The notes: generated by a model from the letters alone, not told the origin. 64,000 bases of DNA from Parietaria judaica (GCA_954871525.1 OX940864.1:1544001-1608000), one strand, 5' to 3'; positions 22,948-34,560 are shown, counted from the first letter of the stretch. Numbers and translations are program-made.

Positions 22948-23645
22948 TGTTAAGGTCAGATTTGGTCAAATCTCTTCTTAACACCACCCTTTGTCGTTTG
23001 TGGAATAAACGACATAAAGCGAGAGGAGGATTGCTTGAAGAACCCAAGCCCATGAAAGAATAAAGAAATTAAGGCCCAGCAAGCGAAGCCCACGAGAAGT
23101 CAGCATCCGATAAAGCCGGCCCAACACCTCGTCGCGAAAAGGGAAGTTCATCGAGGAAAAGCTCTTCGGGAAAGCCTAATCACGTTAAAAGAGGAACTCA
23201 TTCGAGATCGCGAGAAAGAAGGGAAGATTGGCTTATTCGGTTAAAGATTTCGTGGGATATCCAACGCAAAATAAGGAAGGTCAACAACGATCATAGCGAT
23301 TCAGAGGGGAACCCTAGCAAGATTTGAGGAATATTCTGGAAGACCTTCGAACCTATAAATATGAATGTAAACCTAGCATAAAGGAGAGATTTTTTCCAGT
23401 ATTCAGTACCCATTATTATCGTGAGTTTGAGAGAATAAATCCTTGAGTCTTCGAGTTTGCTTATTCATAGCATTCTCAATCTCCCAAGGGTTAGAGTGTG
23501 TAATCTTCGATTGTCCAAGCTATCAAACGGAAGAAACCGGGTCCTCTCGGAATCATAATAAATCAGAGATATTCGTATTGTCCATAATTATTTAATTATT
23601 TCGATTATCTTTGTGACTGCACGGCGGTAAAAATCGCCCTCTACA
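22948..23645 (+). repeat. Tat element 5' LTR
   Basis: 698 bp, TGTTAAGGTC to CGCCCTCTACA. It contains a TATA box at 23354-23361 and is nearly identical to 34978-35672. Confidence 0.95.
23354..23361 (+). promoter_or_regulatory. TATA box of the Tat 5' LTR
   Basis: TATAAATA in the LTR, identically placed at 35384-35391 in the 3' LTR. Transcription would begin some 25-35 bp downstream, inside the LTR, as is usual for LTR promoters. The position is inferred. Confidence 0.6.
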
Positions 23646-23648
23646 GTT

Positions 23649-23665
23649 TGGCGCCCACCGAGGGG
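23649..23665 (+). promoter_or_regulatory. Tat primer binding site
   Basis: TGGCGCCCACCGAGGGG begins three bases after the 5' LTR, where the tRNA primer anneals. The TGGCGCC start is the usual complement of a tRNA 3' CCA end plus acceptor stem. The exact tRNA was not determined. Confidence 0.75.
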
Positions 23666-23715
23666 GCTTTGTTTCTTTCTATCGCACAGCCAGGAAATCG
23701 AAGGGAGGAAGGAGA

Positions 23716-26154
23716 ATGTCAGCCGAGGAAACCAGCTCCGCCCAGGAGCAAACCATGCAGCGAACGCAACAGCAGCTGGCCGAGGCCATCGCAAAGATGA
23801 CGGAGGTCACAAGCAGAGCCGAGGAGTCCGCCCGAAAGATAGAGGAGCAGGTCGCGGAGAACAGACGCCTCGCAAGCCTCCTAGAGCGCGCGGAGAGACC
23901 GCGCCCGACGAACCAGATAGCAGAATCGGCCGCACGAGGGGCCGGGGGAAGCGCCAGCAGAGACACGGTGACGACGGACGCACCGGTAGGCATGTCAACC
24001 CCATCGCTCATCAGGAACCTTTTCGACACGGACGCAGTCCAGCCAACCACGGCGAATCGAGTGGAGGACACGCCGGGGAACACACAGGGCAATGCGACGA
24101 CGGACGTGGCGGCAAGAGTGGCCGAAGAGGTGGCCAAGGCGATGGCCTTAATGTCAGCAAAGATGGAGGCCAAACTCGGACAAGTCGCATCGCAGGTGCA
24201 TCAGGCGACGAGTTCGGCGCCAGAAATCGACAGGATGGTGCGGGAAGCCAGAATCACCCCGTTCACGACGAGGATTCGGGGGATAGAGCTGGAGGAATTA
24301 CCAAAGATCAGACTCACGACATACAAAGGGGATACGGATCCCCATACACACGTGAAGTCATTCCGAATCGCGACGGACCACATCGGGGGCGAGGAGGTCC
24401 GGAAGGAAGCCATCTTGTGCAGACTTTTCATCGCGAGTTTGCAGGGCCGCGCCAGTGACTGGTTCGCAAGATTAACGCCGGGCTCCATCAACACCTCCGA
24501 CGAGTTGGTCGCCCTCTTCTTAAAACATTTCTCCATCTACGTACAGACGGAGCTGACGGTATCCAACCTCTTCGATGTCAAGCAAGGGAAGAACGAACCT
24601 CTTCGGCAATACATAGAGAAATTCAAGAACGTCATGTTCCGAATCCCGAAGATCGAGGACGTCGTCTCGGTCCAAGCTCTGAAGCATGGCTTGTACTACC
24701 AATCTCCGTTCAACGACGAACTGTGCGTCTCGCTGCCAAACTCGATAGAAGACGCGCTCCACAAAGCGACAATCTACATGGACTTGGAGGAAAATAAGGC
24801 GATCAAGAAAAGGTTAGAAGAGGAAGCTGAAGGCCGAACCAGGCCAGAAAGGAAGGAAACTAGAGACGGACGAGAGGGATCGTCGTCCAGAACAAGGAGA
24901 GAAGGGGAACGACGAGATCGGAGAAGCAGAGACGGGGCCGACGAGCGAAGGATCAGGGAAAACCCTGGACACGGAGTCTACCAGATGGACGGAAAGAAAG
25001 AGGCGCTCGGCAACCGCGAAGGCAATCGGCAGGAGGAACTCCCACAAGGAAACTCACAACCAGGATACTTCCCGAGCAACCAGGGAAGCTTTCCGGAGAA
25101 TCGAGGAGGTTACTCTGGCAACCGAGGAGGCTATTCTGGAGGCCGAGGAGGATTTTCGGGTGGCCGATGAGGTCATTCCGGCGGCCGAGGCAGCTACGAG
25201 AGAAAGCCTTGGCCGAGAGACATGAGCAAGTACTGCTCTTTCCACGAATACCACGGTCATGCGACCGACGAGTGCGCCACTCTGAAGAAGATGATCCAAA
25301 GGAGGATCGAGCAGGGGGAATTCCAAGACGTCTCCCAAAAGCCCACTCAGCCATGGAACAACGACAACCGATCGTGGCCGAACAAGCGGGAGGCGCAGGC
25401 ACAGCGCGCGGGAGAAAACCAGGAGGCCCCAAAAAGAAGCCTCACGATCGAGGAAGCATCGGGGGAACGCCCGAACGATGGGAGACCAGCCGCAAGACCA
25501 AGGATCGACCTGATCATGGGAGGATCCCGCCTCTGCGAAGATTCCATCAACAGCATCAAGGCCTACCAACGCAGAGGGAAGGAGTCCGCCCAGGAAGATG
25601 CGCGGATGACCGGTCAGAAGACGACGATAGAGTTCGTCGACGAAGAAGTATGCGCAGACAAGCACGACGACGCCCTAGTTTTAGAGCTCAACATAGGAGG
25701 ATGCGACGTTGCTCGCATCCTCGTCGACAATGGAAGCTCGGTCGACGTCATCACTTACGACTGTCTGACACGAATGGAGATCGAAGATTTGGCCATCGGA
25801 GGCCATCCGCGCAAGGTGTCTGGCTTCAACGGAGACGTAGCTATCTCGCTGGGAACGGTGAATCTCCCCGTCTACGCCGGAACCGTCCATCGGATGACCG
25901 AGTTCATGGTATTGGACGTGCGATCGCACTTCAACGTAATCCTCGGGAGACCATGGATTCATTCGATGAAGGCCGTCCCGTCCACATATCACCGATGCAT
26001 AAAATTCCCCGGACGGGTAGAAGGAACCATCGATGAAGTCCGAGGAAGCGGCGAAGCCTATCGCATCTGTTACATGATGCACTTCCGAGCAATGAGCGCG
26101 CCCAAGGACGTCGAGAAGGCTGAGTGCAGCGGCAGCAAGCCAGCCGCTCAATAG
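23716..26154 (+). CDS. Tat element Gag-protease (in-frame TGA at 25168)
   Basis: Same frame throughout, 812 codons to the TAG at 26152. Residues 1-150 are rich in Glu, Ala and Gln and probably coiled. The retrotransposon gag core lies at about 190-360 (KSFRIATDHIGG, LQGRASDWFARL, LFLKHFSIYVQTELTVSNLF). A basic region and Gly/Tyr/Ser repeats of the type GGYSGGRGG follow. Next comes a CHHC-type knuckle (YCSFHEYHGHATDEC, about 25230-25275), then the aspartic protease (ALVLELNIGGCDVARILVDNGSSVDVI split by position, active-site DNGS near 25730). The TGA at 25168-25170 falls in the glycine repeat where the repeat pattern predicts GGA, so it is probably a point mutation. Start chosen at the first Met downstream of the primer site. 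The role is particle formation and polyprotein cleavage. Confidence 0.88.
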
Positions 26155-26160
26155 CAGCTA
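26146..26160 (+). promoter_or_regulatory. Candidate leaky stop codon between Gag-protease and reverse transcriptase
   Basis: The stop codon at 26152 is in the context CAA TAG CAG CTA. This fits the tobamovirus-type readthrough consensus TAG CAR YYA with the usual CAA before it. The frame continues open downstream into reverse transcriptase. The position is where many retroelements limit the Pol:Gag ratio. The context match is direct observation; use as a regulated stop is inference. Confidence 0.5.
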
Positions 26161-29100
26161 GTCGCGTCTGCTCCGCCTCCACCATCGGCGATCAGGAGGA
26201 AGCGACGCAGGAAAAAAGGAAAAGGAGGACCCCCGGGAACCCCCAAGATCCTCAACGCGGAAGACGTGGACGACCAAACAGCCGAAGAAAGACTAGGAGG
26301 CCCGCAGCTCGAAGAGGTAGAACAGGTTTGCATCGATGACTCCGATCCAACCCGAACCGTAGGTATAGGCGCAGGACTCGAGCCAGATATCAAAGCTCAG
26401 CTGGTCGAATTCCTAAAGAAGAACTGAAGAAGCTTCGCATGGTCTCACGAAGACATGCCCGGGATCGATCCGACGATGGTCACCCACCGGCTCAACACGG
26501 ACCCCGGGCACAAGCCCGTCATACAGAAGCGAAGAAAGATGGCCTCCGACCGGAACAAGATCATCAACGACGAAGTAGACAAGCTGCTCGCTATGGGGAC
26601 CATCAGGGAGGTAAAATATCCCCAGTGGTTAGCCAACACCGTTGTGGTTAAAAAGAAGAATGGCAAGTGGAGAGTGTGCGTCGACTTCACGGATCTCAAC
26701 AAAGCATGCCCGAAGGACAGCTTCCCGATGCCGAACATCGACCGCCTTATCGAAGCCACTTACGGGTACGAGCTCTTAAGCTTCATGGATGCCTATTCAG
26801 GCTACCACCAGATCCGAATGCATCCAGACGACGAAGAGAAAACAGCCTTCGTCAGCGAAAGAGGAACCTACTGCTATAAGGTTATGCCCTTCGGTCTGAA
26901 AAATGCCGGGGCGACCTACCAGAGGCTAATGACGAAGATGTTCCACGAACAGATCGGGAAGAGCATGGAGGTATACATCGACGACATGGTCGTCAAATCT
27001 CTAAAAGCGGCAATGCACGTGGAGCACTTGGAGGAATGCTTCGGCGTCCTCAACAAACACCAGATGAAGCTGAACCCCACTAAGTGCACCTTCGGCGTCT
27101 CATCCGGGAAATTCTTAGGTCAGATGGTCACCCGACGAGGAATCGAAGCAAACCCCGAACAGGTCGAAGCCATTCAGAGCATGCCATCGCCAAGAAACCG
27201 GCGAGAGGTTCAGAAGCTGACAGGAAGGATCAACGCGCTAAGGCGGTTCATTTCACGACAAGCGGACCGAACTCTTCTATTCTACGAGCTGTTGAGGAAA
27301 AACAAGAAGTTCGAATGGACCGACAAGTGCGAAGAAGCTTTCCAAGCACTAAAGACCTATCTATCGTCGCCGCCCGTTATGACGAAGCCAGAACCCGGAG
27401 AGCCGCTCTACCTGTACGTCGCCGTGTCCGATCAAGCAATAAGCCAGGTGCTAGTTCGAGAGGAGAAAGGGGAGCAAAAGCCAGTCTCGTATATCAGCAG
27501 GAAGCTCCTCGACGCCGAAACGAGGTATCCCACCATCGAGAAGCTAGCATTAGCCGTATACGACGCATCGGAGAGACTACGTTTCCACTTCCAAGCCCAC
27601 ACGATCATCGTTATGACGGACAGGCCGATCCGCTCCATCATTCAAAGCCCGAACCAATCCGGCAGAATCACGAAGTGGAACATAAAGCTAGGAGCGTACG
27701 ACATCGAATACCAGCTGCGGACGAGTTTGAAGTCGCAAGTATTAGCCGATTTCCTCATCGAGCTACCTAGGGAGCCCGTGGAGCTGAGCGATGAGGCCGG
27801 CACTTGGAAACTCTGCGTCGACGGATCGGCGACTTCGATGGGATCAGGAATCGGGGTCCGGCTCATCTCCCCGATGGGAGAAGTGATCGAGAAGGCCTGC
27901 CGCCTCGCCTATCGCTCCACCAACAACGAAGCGGAATATGAGGCGCTCATCGTCGGGATGCAATCAGCCACGGCCATCGGAGTAAAGAGTTTGAACGCCT
28001 TTTCGGATTCTCAGCTAGTCGTAAAGCAAGTCAGCGGAGAGTACGAAACGAACGACGAAAGAATGGAGGCATACGCTGGGATTGTCAGGTCTCTCGAGAA
28101 GAAGTTCGATTTCTTCACTTTAACACAAGTGTCCAGAGGAGACAACAACCACGCGGACGCCTTGGCGAGCCTGGGGTCGACCACCCAGGTAGGAGAGCTC
28201 CGATCGATTACGGTAGAAACGCTTCAGACGCCTAGCATCAAGAGAAGCGAAGGGCCCGATAAGAAGAAGCTAAAAGTAAGCGAAGAAGGACAAACCAACG
28301 AGGAAGACAGCACTCGTGACAGCGACGACGTCCCGAAGGAAAACAACGAAGAAACTCAGCTCATAGCAGAAGAAGGGAGCGAGGACGAAGAACCAGGAAT
28401 AGTAGAAGAGACCGAAGACGAAGATTGGTGGACCCCCATCCGAGCATATTTGGTCGAAGGAAAGCTACCCGAAGATCGACAAGAGGCGCGGAAAATAAAG
28501 ACTAAGAGCTCTCGATACACGATCATAGACCGAAGGCTTTACTTCAGAAGCCTCGTAGGCCCCTACCTACGCTGTCTAGGCAAAGAAGAGGCGAACTACG
28601 TCATGGAAGAAATCCACAGCGGAGAGTGCGGTAACCACTCAGGCGGACGCAACCTATTGAGGAAAGCCAAGCTACAAGGTTTCTTCTGGGAAACAATGCG
28701 AGCGGATTGCACCAACCACGCCAGGAAGTGCGAGAAATGCCAGCGACACGCCCCAGCAATCAACTGCCCGGCCGAAGAACTATCGGTAGTATCGGTGCCC
28801 TACCCCTTCATGAAGTGGTCCATGGACATCGTCGGTCCTATGCCAATCGGAGCAAGACAGAAGAGGTTCATGCTGGTGGTCACGGACTTCTTCACCAAAT
28901 GGACCGAAGCCGAAGCCTACGCCAATATCAAGGATTCCGATGTCGAGAGTTACGTTTGGAAGAACGTAATCACTCGCTTCGGACTCCCCAGGGAGATAAT
29001 CGCAGACAACGGGTCACAATTCATCTCGAAGAAGTTCAGAGATTTCTGCGCACGATGGAAGATAAAGCTAAACACTTCGACGCCAAGATATCCTTAGGGG

Positions 29101-29667
29101 AACGGAAACGCCGAAGCAATCAATCGAACGATCACCGACAACCTCAAGAAGCGGCTCGACAAGAAGAAAGGGCTATGGGCAGATGAACTCCCTGGAGTAC
29201 TTTGGGCTTATCGGACAACGCCACACTCAGCCACCGGAGAAACTCCTTTTGCTCTAGCATTTGGGGTGGAAGCAGTGATCCCGGCGGAAGTAGGAGTCCC
29301 CAGTTTTCGGCGATCCTGGGCACCAAACCACGAAGAAGACAATAACCAGGACCTGCTTCACCAGCTCGACCATATAGACGAAAGACGGGAGCGAGCCAGA
29401 GTTCATATAGCAAACTACCAGAACACCATCGCACGCTTCTACAATAAAAAGGTGCGACCGAGAAGGTTCCGAGTCGGAGAGCTGGTCCTCAGAAGGGTGT
29501 TCCAGAACACAGCCGAGTTTAACGCGGGAAAGCTAGGTGAAAGCTGGGAAGGCCCTTATACAGTGACCCACATCGTCAAGCCAGGGGTATACGAACTCAA
29601 GAACACCGATGGAGTCAAGGTCATAAGAAGGTGGAATGTCAAGCACTTGAAGAAATTCTACCAATAA
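26155..29667 (+). CDS. Tat element Pol: reverse transcriptase, two RNase H domains, integrase (in-frame stops at 26425 and 29095)
   Basis: Continues the gag frame without any frameshift. Reverse transcriptase (about 26500-27150): VCVDFTDLNKACPKD, FMDAYSGYHQI, FGLKNAGATYQRLM, catalytic YIDDMVV. First RNase H of Ty3 type (about 27400-27710): YVAVSDQAISQVL, SRKLLDAETRYPTIEKLALA. Second, archaeal-like RNase H (about 27800-28180): CVDGSATSMGSGIG, NNEAEYEALI, SDSQLVVKQV, NNHADALASL. Integrase: HHCC finger (HSGECGNHSGG ... CEKCQRH, about 28615-28750), then DDE core with Asp in MDIVGP, Asp in IADNGSQF, and the expected Glu in GNAEAINRT just after the TAG at 29095. A C-terminal RFRVGELVLRRVF and EGPYTV tail follows to 29667. 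TAG at 29095 replaces the Gln of the conserved RYPQGNG, and TGA at 26425 precedes SFAWSHEDMPG. Both would block a full Pol. Confidence 0.9.
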
Positions 29668-29945
29668 AGAACGTCATCGGCGCCTTACGATTTTCGGTTT
29701 TTAGTTAAGATTTCTTTTCTATTTTTCTTAAGTCTTTCTATTTTATTTTAAGTTTATTTAACAGGGGACTCCCGACCCTACTTGTTCGGGATCCGCACGA
29801 TTGGCTCCGGCTTTATTCAATACAACATGGAGTACTCTTCCCTCGCGAGCCGCACCCATTGGGGGACTCGAAGGGTTTAACGAGGCTCGTCTCTTAAGAC
29901 AATATTCTATCGCTGATTCAAATAAACACGTATCACGAAAAGAAA
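29668..29945. other. Spacer between Tat pol and the tandem repeats
   Basis: Non-coding, starting with a T-rich stretch after the pol stop. Nothing further is recognised. Confidence 0.5.
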
Positions 29946-30654
29946 TCAGTGCCAAGCACTTCATCGCGACAGAGCCCGGTGCATACCGACAAGCTCATCG
30001 CCGACAAATCAGTGCCAAGCACTTCATCGCGACAGAGCCCGGTGCATACCGACAAGCTCATCGCCGACAAATCAGTGCCAAGCACTTCATCGCGACAGAG
30101 CCCGGTGCATACCGACAAGCTCATCGCCGACAAATCAGTGCCAAGCACTTCATCGCGACAGAGCCCGGTGCGTACCGACAAGCTCATCGCCAGCAAAATC
30201 AGTGCCAAGCACTTCATCGCGACAGAGCCCGGTGCATACCGACAAGCTCATCGCCGACAAATCAAAGAAAATACAAAGCCGCTCCGGCGCAAATTCCGAT
30301 CAATTCATCGCGACAGAGCCCGGTGCATACCGACAAGCTCATCGCCGACAAATCAAAGAAAATACAAAGCCGCTCCGGCGCAAATTCCGATCAATTCATC
30401 GCGACAGAGCCCGGTGCATACCGACAAGCTCATCCTCGACAAATCAGTGCCAAGCACTTCATCGCGACAGAGCCCGGTGCATACCGACAAGCTCATCGCC
30501 GATAAATCAAAGAAAATACAAAGCCGCTCCGGCGCAAATTCCGATCGATACATCGCGACAGAGCCCGGTGCATACCGACAAGCTCATCGCCGACAAATCA
30601 GTGCCAAGCACTTCGTCGCGACAGAGCCCGGTGCACACCGACAAGCTCATCGCC
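29946..30654 (+). repeat. Two-module tandem repeat array in the Tat 3' region
   Basis: About ten copies of a core with CGCGACAGAGCCCGGTG and CCGACAAGCTCATCGCCG. The cores are separated either by a short linker (AAATCAGTGCCAAGCACTT, unit 63 bp) or by a long one that includes AAGAAAATACAAAGCCGCTC (unit 91 bp). Both unit types alternate irregularly. The 63-bp unit is a multiple of three and so stays open in several frames, which produces misleading reading frames on both strands. The array ends in an A-rich run of about 20 at 30655. Variable tandem repeats between pol and the 3' LTR are known from Tat elements. Confidence 0.9.
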
Positions 30655-31260
30655 AAAAAAAAAAAAAAAAAAAATACTCCCATACTTCATCGATAGCGTA
30701 CGAAAGTCATAGATTTTATTGATAAAACTTCTTTACAAATACAATACTTTATACAAATCTATCCAGATACAGCAGGGGAAGGTCAATCCTCCCGAACAAC
30801 CCTATCGGCAATTTGTTCTATAACGAACTCCCCATTCTCGGAGAGGACGTCCCGAAGAAGATCTTCTACGGCGGCATAATTTACAGGCCTCAGCATCATA
30901 AATTCGATCACGTAGGCCGAAGAAGGACTAAAGGGAGTCTAGTTGTCCGTGACTCCGGAAAGAGAGGCAGCCGCACGCCTTACCATATCTTGGACAAACT
31001 CCTCGAGGATGGCGGGATGTTCCTCGTCGATCGCAAGAAAAGAAGCTAGCACATCCTCGTAGTAAAATAACGGTTCCGAGGTATAGAAGAATTCGTCACC
31101 CTGAGGAAAGAACTAATGACAGGAACGCAAAAGAAGCAACAAGTGCAGAAACAACAAATTAAAGCTAAAGAAAGGTCTCTTCATTGATAAAATCCCTCAA
31201 AGGAGTTACAACGGAAAGACAATGCAAATAAATGTACATAGGAAAGCTGTGAGAAAAGGC
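30655..31260. other. Tat 3' region between the repeat array and the antisense gene
   Basis: Poly(A) run at 30655-30675, then about 590 bp with no frame that is clearly coding. It may hold the 3' UTR of the antisense gene on the minus strand. A minus-strand stretch near 30780-31060 is acidic-rich when translated but is not recognised. Confidence 0.4.
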
Positions 31261-34200
31261 CTAAGAAACTTCCTCCCCCCCTACCGCTTCGTTGGTAACC
31301 GCTTCGACGATAGAGGCGACCGCTTCGGTGGCAACCGCTCCGTTGGTGGAAGTGACGACCCCGTCGTTGGTACCATACTCATCAAGGCCATCGGAGGCCG
31401 AAGAGGCATCCCCACCTACGAAGCGGGTCGCCCAATCGATACCAGCAGAAGAAGGAGCACCAGGAGTAAGCGGAGGAGAACCAGGATCGAGGAGAGACCT
31501 GTCATCCAGCTCGCGGGCTTTAGCCTCGTTCTCTTCTTCCAAAGTCTTATACTTCGGAAGACGAGGCAGAAGACTCTCAATGGTCGCCGTGGGAGGAGCT
31601 TTCTCAAGAAGGCGAGCGTTGGCCCCATACGCGGCGGAGCGGCGATGAAAATTGATAGACTCCTCCAAAGCTTTATACCTCGCCGAGGCGCGCTGCGCTT
31701 TTTCCTGAGCCCTGTCGAAGAGGTGCAGGCGTGCTTCGCGCTCAGATTTCGCCTCTGTCTGCGACACCTCGAGTTCCTTTCCGAGGCGTTTCAGGCACGA
31801 GGCCACTCGAGAAGCAAGCCGGCTCTCCTGCTCGACAGGCACGCCCACCGCCTCGCTGATTTCGGCCAGCCGCCACTTCTTCGCCTCGAGATGCTTCTCG
31901 TAGCTTTTCACTATCATGGAGTGACGCCTACGCTCCCCATCCAACTCGGCCTTCAGCGCCGCAACCTCCGCCTCGGACTTAGCTTTGCACTCGGCAAGCT
32001 CCCTCTCCTGAGTTTGGCGAAGCGAAGTCTCTTCCGCCAATTTGGCCCTCGCGACCTCCAGATAATTGGAAGTCCGCTCGGCTGCTTCCCGATATTTTCG
32101 CTCCCCAAGGACGGAAACCCCGAGGTGCGATTCGGTGTTGGCGAGTTTAGCTCGGAGGTCGCTCATCTCCTGAGCGCTCTCGCCCCTGCTCATGTTCTCT
32201 TCGAGAATAACGGTGTTGAAGCGGGCGAGGGCCTGGAAAAGCGTAGCGGCAGCCCGGCCATAACCCCTGACATCGTCCAGAGACAAGCCGTTAGTCCGAG
32301 AAGGTTCGGGCCAGAACAGGTCCCGAAGGACCCGAAGCGAGTATGCTTTCCACTCTTCCGGCGGAGACTCCGAAGTAGGAACTGCCGGAAATCGCTCCCA
32401 AGGAGGAAGAGAAAAACCTCCTGGTCCGGAGTTGGGAAGAAACTTCGGCAGCGGAGAAAGAGAAATCCCGACGTCGTCGGACGAAGAGGCGTTAACCCCA
32501 GAAGCACCGGCATCGTTGTCCGGCTCCGAAGAGCCCTCCGGACGAGGCACTTCGGGAAGAGTAGAAACATCGGGAGGAGTGACGTCCGCAAGAAGGCCAT
32601 CCTCTCCCTCGGGGTGGCCCTTGATCAAAACCTCTTCAGAAGGTAGAGGAGCCCCCTCCGAAGCACCGGACCGCCCGACGGGCCCCAAGACAAGGAGCGC
32701 GTCGGCAGCATCAAGTGCCTCTTCGGGTAACAAACCCTCCCCGTTACCCGTAGGAACGGCGACTGAAAGTCTTTCCGCGGCAGGTGCGGGAGGCGCTAAG
32801 GAAGAAACCTCCAAGCAAGGAGGCGCGTCGGCGCGAGCCGGAGTCTGAAATTACGAAGAAAATATACATATACATACCCATTAGACACACGAAATTTGGG
32901 AACATTGCGAAAAGTGCAGAGGGAAAACCAGATGTTACCTCGGAGGCCGAGAGGTCCATCGACGATACCAAATCGATGAAGTCATCATCAAAGCGGAAAC
33001 GCTCTCGAGAAGTGGAAGAAGGACGGGGGGTCCCATGAGCCCCATCGACGGTTCCGCCGGCCTCGGTCGGAGGAATCGAAGCAAGAACGGTCGACGCGGT
33101 CGCCCCGGCGAGAACGGTCCCCTCGCGAGAAGCGACGGTGACAGTCTCCGAAGCCGATGGAGTCGCATCGATCTCCTTAGATGACTCGGAAGTTTTGTTC
33201 TTCTTCGGAGGAGGAGCGTCGCGTAACTCTTCGGCAATTTTCCTCTTCGAGACGACTTTCTCGCGAGGAGGTGCCCGCGAAGAAGTATGAGTCTCGGGTT
33301 CGCGACGGCTCTCCGAAGGACGAGGCGCGTCCCGAGAGCGAGTCGTCCCCGAGGAAGTCGATACCCCCGAAGAGCGAGAAGCACCAGCGTCGTGCTTATG
33401 TTTTGTTCGCTTCTCCGAACTGCTCTTCGGAGGAAGAGTTTTATCGCTTGAAACAAACCGATCAGCACCAGTCCGAGGGCCGATGCCCAAGAAGCCAGTT
33501 TCCGATAGATCCCGACGAGAATCGGAGGATCCACCTCCTTGTCCTGGATCTTGGCCTTGACATTGCCGTGGCTCCGATGATCCACGGTTGGACTTTTGAG
33601 TTCTCTTCTTCGGCTTAGGAGATTGCCGAACAGCGGGGGACGAAGGGTCCACATCTTTGATCTCTTCGAGGCGGAACCCAACCGGCCACAAAGATGCCGG
33701 TGGTTTACCCACGATGTGGCAGAGTTGATAGAGTCCCGACTCTTGAACGCGGGTCCCTAAGAAGTCTGTCGCCCAATTCCGACGAGGATTTTCCAGCAGA
33801 GCCCGAACGACCCTAGCGAAGCGCTCGTCGCCCTCTTTATTCGCGATGGGCCTGAACCTCGGCACTTCTTTCTCGTCGACCCACTTGGTGGGAAGCGCCT
33901 CCCAGTGCGGCCCAAGGGTGTGACGATCGAGATGCGCGAAGAAATACCTATTCTCCCACCCGGACTCGTTGTTCGGCGTATGGGTGATGACATGGACACC
34001 CGCGGCGGAGGAGAGGAAGAACCAGCCCAGATTCTTCGGGTTCTTCGACCATTTGAAAAGCCGCATCAAATCCTCCAAGGTCAGGGCCACTTTCTGCTCA
34101 AGAGCGATGGCCATGGTGCAGACGAGAAGGCGAAGCGAATTAGGGCTGACCTGACTGATCGGCATCTTGTACGCATGGAGGAAGCACACGATGAGATGAG

Positions 34201-34411
34201 GCAGTGGAAGGTGCAGTTCCACCGACCGGAAGAAGTGTTCGTAAAGAGTGATGTACCCTTCCGGGGGCTCGTCGCCAAGCTCGCCGGACTGAGGGAGACG
34301 CAGGTAACAGGGACTGGAATCCACGAAGTGTTTCTTCAAATCCTCGAGATGCCTCTCGGTCATTATAGACTTCGGCGATCGAGTCTTGAAAATCTTTCCC
34401 GGATTCGACAT
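31261..34411 (-). CDS. Spliced antisense gene inside the Tat element, about 1018 codons
   Basis: Two minus-strand exons, 34411-32939 (491 codons) and 32844-31261 (527 codons plus stop). They are joined across a 94-bp intron 32938-32845 that starts GTAACA and ends TTTCAG. The join is in phase 0 and the second frame is open right up to the acceptor. Exon 1 starts MSNPGKIFKTRSPKS and carries a domain with GYITLYEHFFRS and LPLPHLIVCFLHAY, of the kind annotated in plants as putative plant transposon protein or found in extra frames of Tat elements. A Ser/Arg/Lys-rich tail with basic clusters (KPKKRTQKS, KKNKTSE) follows. Exon 2 is Pro/Ser/Glu-rich, then a long coiled coil (about 32230-31620). It is transcribed opposite to gag-pol, and a TATA-like box lies about 140 bp upstream. 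Its function is unknown. Both exons are uninterrupted, unlike gag-pol in the same element. Confidence 0.75.
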
Positions 34412-34552
34412 CTTCTTGACCGGAAAAGAAGAGGGTGAACGGAAAGAAAGTTTGAAGATTTTCTTGAGAAGAAGAGAGTCGAGAAAGAAAATCGCAGAAA
34501 GAATTTAGAGAAAAAGTCTGAAACAAAGTGTTTGAGTCGAAGGCGAGGTTTG

Positions 34553-34560
34553 AATTTATA
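34553..34560 (-). promoter_or_regulatory. TATA-like box for the antisense gene
   Basis: TATAAATT on the minus strand, about 142 bp upstream of the antisense ATG at 34411 and outside the 3' LTR. This suggests the antisense gene has its own promoter. Confidence 0.5.

Noticed and set aside
23716..29667. Methylated-cytosine decay as the cause of all stops in the Tat element
   Set aside because: At least the stop at 25168 is best explained by GGA to TGA, a transversion; the pattern is not uniformly C-to-T.
29946..30654. CRISPR-like regular repeats
   Set aside because: The linkers between cores are themselves repeated, and this is a plant retrotransposon 3' region; it is a tandem repeat, not an array with unique spacers.
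29801..30722. Long overlapping open frames on both strands (up to 257 codons)
   Set aside because: They are translations of the 63/91-bp tandem repeat; units that are multiples of three stay open without coding function.
31222..32646. Plus-strand frame of 474 codons
   Set aside because: Shadow of the antisense gene's second exon; no domain, and the minus-strand frame has coiled-coil sense and a splice junction.
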